Below the pieces are notes generated by a model. The model ran no database searches. It was not told the DNA's origin and worked only from the letters and a program-made list of their open reading frames with translations. Positions 14,783-16,633 of a stretch of DNA of 16,633 nucleotides are shown piece by piece. This DNA is from Nitrospirota bacterium (GTDB lineage: Bacteria > Nitrospirota > Leptospirillia > Leptospirillales > Leptospirillaceae). Positions within the stretch are counted from its first letter, which is position 1; each line of letters opens with the position of its first letter. The position numbers and the translations under genes were made by a program. The stretch is taken from assembly GCA_021828525.1 (NCBI GenBank), contig JAJZGM010000008.1, positions 1 through 16,633 on the forward strand. The letters run 5' to 3'.

Positions 14783-16197
14783 ATGGGCCCGGGTCTGTCA
14801 CCATTGTCGGCGGGGGGCTGGCCGGAACGGAGGCCGCCCTTTCCCTCTCCCGAGAGGGCGTCAGGGTTCTCCTCCTCGAAATGCGTCCGGAGAGTCAGAC
14901 CGGCGCCCACCGGACCGGCAACCTCGCCGAACTCGTCTGTTCGAACTCCCTCAAGTCCCTTGACCCGGAGACGGCCCACGGTCTTCTCAAGGAGGAACTT
15001 CAAGCCATGGGATCCTTTGTTCTGGAGGCGGCGATGGAGGCCCGGATTCCGGGAGGAGGGGCCCTGGTGGTCGACCGGGAGCGCTTCTCCCGTCATCTGA
15101 CCGCCAGGGTCGGGGCCGATCCGCACATCACTCTCCGCCGGGAGAGGTTGGACCTGATCCCTCCGGACAGGCCCCTGATCCTGGCCACCGGACCCCTGAC
15201 CCACCCCGCCCTCACCCAGGACCTCCTGGAAAGGATCGGGAGCGACAGGCTGTCCTTCTACGACGCCATCAGTCCTGTGGTTGAGGCCGAGTCCCTGGAT
15301 TTGTCGAAGCTCTTCCGGGGAGACCGGTACGGATCACCGGGTGTCGGGGACTACCTCAATGTTCCGCTTGATTCCGAGGGCTACCGGACGCTGGTCGAGG
15401 ACCTTCTTCGGGGAGAGCGGGTTCCTCCCCACGAAGGCGTGGAAGACCGCCCGGAGGTGCTCCGGGCCTTCGAGGCCTGCCAGCCGGTGGAATCACTGGC
15501 CGAGTCGGGGCCGGAGACCCTGGCCTATGGACCCATGCGGCCGGTGGGTCTCGTCGATCCCGGGACCGGCCGGACGCCTCATGCCGTTGTCCAGCTCCGG
15601 GCTGAAAATCGCGAGGAGACCGCCTTCAATCTGGTCGGCTTCCAGACCAAACTCCGGTACTCCGAGCAGGACAGGATTTTCCGAAAGCTCCCGGGGTTTT
15701 CTGAGGCCCATTTCCTGCGTTACGGATCGCTTCACCGGAACACCTTTCTCGACGCTCCTCGGGTCCTGGGACCGGATCTCTCCCTCCTGAGACTTCCAGG
15801 GGTCTATCCGACCGGCCAGATGGTCGGGGTGGAAGGATATACCGAATCGATCGCCCTGGGACGGCTCACGGCCCTGTATCTTGGACCCCGCCCTCCAGGA
15901 ACCCTTCCTCCGGCCACGACGGCGGTCGGGGCCCTGCTCCGGGCCCTCGTTCCCTCGGCCTACCGTCCGGAAGGAGAGCCTCCCGGTCCGGAGGAGACCG
16001 GGCCCTTCTCTCCGGTCAACCTGCATTTCGGCCTCTTTCCCCCCCTTCCGTCTCGCGTCCGCGGTGGGAAGAGCGAGAGGCGCAAGGCCCTCGTAGCCCG
16101 GGCCCGGAGGGATTTTGCCTCCTGGCGGGAAAGCTTAAATGCGGACGCTCATCCGGATCCGGCCCGGCCCTCCCGGCTCCGGCCGGGTCGGGGATAG
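14779..16197 (+). CDS. trmFO: tRNA m5U54 methyltransferase, FAD/folate-dependent (TrmFO)
   Basis: This 472-residue flavoenzyme makes 5-methyluridine at position 54 of the tRNA T-loop using methylenetetrahydrofolate and FAD. The FAD-binding motif GGGLAGTEAAL lies at 11-21, followed by the family signatures 'LAELVCSNSLKS' (49-60) and 'GLLKEEL' (68-74), 'GGGALVVDRERFSRH' (92-106), 'YGPMRPVGL', 'VVQLR', 'NLVGFQTKL', 'RYGSLHRNTF' and 'GQMVGVEGYTES'. Cysteines C54 and C234, at the positions of the two functional cysteines known in the family, are both kept. The start GTG 14779 overlaps the topA stop as GTGA, so translation is coupled. Longer in-frame starts inside topA (from 14665) would add a non-homologous tail. 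The C-terminal ~30 residues are Arg/Pro-rich. It precedes xerC. Confidence 0.95.
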   Translation: MNGPGSVTIVGGGLAGTEAALSLSREGVRVLLLEMRPESQTGAHRTGNLAELVCSNSLKSLDPETAHGLLKEELQAMGSFVLEAAMEARIPGGGALVVDRERFSRHLTARVGADPHITLRRERLDLIPPDRPLILATGPLTHPALTQDLLERIGSDRLSFYDAISPVVEAESLDLSKLFRGDRYGSPGVGDYLNVPLDSEGYRTLVEDLLRGERVPPHEGVEDRPEVLRAFEACQPVESLAESGPETLAYGPMRPVGLVDPGTGRTPHAVVQLRAENREETAFNLVGFQTKLRYSEQDRIFRKLPGFSEAHFLRYGSLHRNTFLDAPRVLGPDLSLLRLPGVYPTGQMVGVEGYTESIALGRLTALYLGPRPPGTLPPATTAVGALLRALVPSAYRPEGEPPGPEETGPFSPVNLHFGLFPPLPSRVRGGKSERRKALVARARRDFASWRESLNADAHPDPARPSRLRPGRG

Positions 16198-16201
16198 GCC
16201 G

Positions 16202-16633
16202 ATGGGAGGCTCGGGATCGGGAAACCGGCTCAGCGATCGCGAACGCCGCGGAATGGAAGAACGGCTTTCCCGGGACCCCCTGTTCGTCTCCTACCGGCGG
16301 GAGATGGTCCAGTCAGGCCGCTCCCCACGGACGCAGGCGGCTGTGGAAAAGGATCTTGCCCTCTTGGCCGGTCTCCTGGGAGAAACCTTCTGGGGCGGGG
16401 AGGGCTTTCTTTGGGAACGTGTCGACCGCTCCCGCGCTCTCCGGTCCGTCAAGCGTCTTCATGAACGAGGCTACGCCCCCTCGAGCATCGCCCGCATTCT
16501 CTCGAACCTCCGGGGATTTTTCCGTTACCTAAAAAAAAGCGGCCATGTCGGGGAGGATCCATTCCGGACGGTGTCGGGGCCCCGGGTCCCCCGGGTTCTT
16601 CCGGCCGTCCTCTCGGAAGAGGAGGCCGCCTCT
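16202..16633 (+). CDS. xerC: Tyrosine recombinase XerC/XerD-like, N-terminal part (cut by window end)
   Basis: Open to the right edge, 144 codons visible. The N-terminal core-binding (SAM-like) domain is recognisable: 'SPRTQAAVEKDLALLAGLL' then 'SSIARILSNLRGFFRYL', then 'EDPFRTVSGPRVPRVLPAVLSEEEA', the usual lead-in to the catalytic domain, which lies outside the window. Xer recombinases resolve chromosome dimers at dif. Position directly after topA-trmFO (5 bp from the trmFO stop) matches the xerC slot of the known cluster, hence the symbol. The start is uncertain: ATG 16202 is chosen, while ATG 16139 (inside trmFO, in frame) and ATG 16253 are alternatives. Confidence 0.82.
   Translation, partial: MGGSGSGNRLSDRERRGMEERLSRDPLFVSYRREMVQSGRSPRTQAAVEKDLALLAGLLGETFWGGEGFLWERVDRSRALRSVKRLHERGYAPSSIARILSNLRGFFRYLKKSGHVGEDPFRTVSGPRVPRVLPAVLSEEEAAS

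Noticed and set aside
1..16633. CRISPR arrays, insertion sequences, tRNA or rRNA genes, riboswitches
   Set aside because: No regularly spaced repeats, transposase frames, terminal inverted repeats or structured RNA signatures could be seen by reading.

Overview
The window is 16.6 kb of high-GC chromosomal bacterial DNA, almost fully coding, with no tRNA, rRNA, CRISPR array, insertion sequence or phage gene that I can see. Protein style and gene content (a large PAS/GAF/GGDEF/EAL sensor, a DUF3332 lipoprotein, a NitT/TauT-type ABC transporter with a fused double permease, and a dprA-topA-trmFO-xerC run) suggest a Gram-negative environmental bacterium. Nitrospirota, perhaps Leptospirillum-like, is my best guess, but it is an inference from gene style and not proven by any marker here. 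All functions are read from motifs; no database search was run.

Layout. Positions 1-224 hold no convincing gene. A GNAT acetyltransferase (225-770, +) runs tail to tail into, and overlaps by 44 bp, a 1476-residue membrane-bound c-di-GMP enzyme on the minus strand (727-5157). That protein has two membrane segments, a PAS-like domain, three GAF-like domains, intact GGDEF (with I-site) and EAL domains, and a C-terminal domain resembling a CZB zinc sensor that has lost most of its metal ligands. Divergent from it is a two-gene exported-protein operon (5265-7011): a Ycf48-like beta-propeller whose blades carry cysteine pairs, and a DUF3332 lipoprotein, closed by a clear terminator (7039-7078). On the minus strand lie a DUF948-like protein and a YtxH protein (7086-7821), overlapping by 11 bp, with a plausible promoter in the divergent gap.

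From 7941 to 10943 lies a NitT/TauT-type ABC importer: one polypeptide carrying two permease domains, an ATPase overlapping it by 11 bp, and a separate small gene for the AAA-associated domain that is often fused to the C-terminus of such ATPases. No substrate-binding protein is in the window. A small membrane/coiled-coil protein (10957-11199, minus) separates this from the genome-maintenance block.

The right end (11298-16633) is dprA-topA-trmFO-xerC, all on the plus strand and tightly packed: DNA uptake/recombination mediator, topoisomerase I, tRNA m5U54 methyltransferase, and the start of a tyrosine recombinase cut by the window edge. This order matches the well-known Firmicutes-type cluster (usually followed by hslV-hslU). 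I do not see a wholly new system. The most unusual items are the degenerate CZB tail on the c-di-GMP enzyme, the cysteine-stapled propeller operon, and the transporter's mixed fusion and fission of domains.
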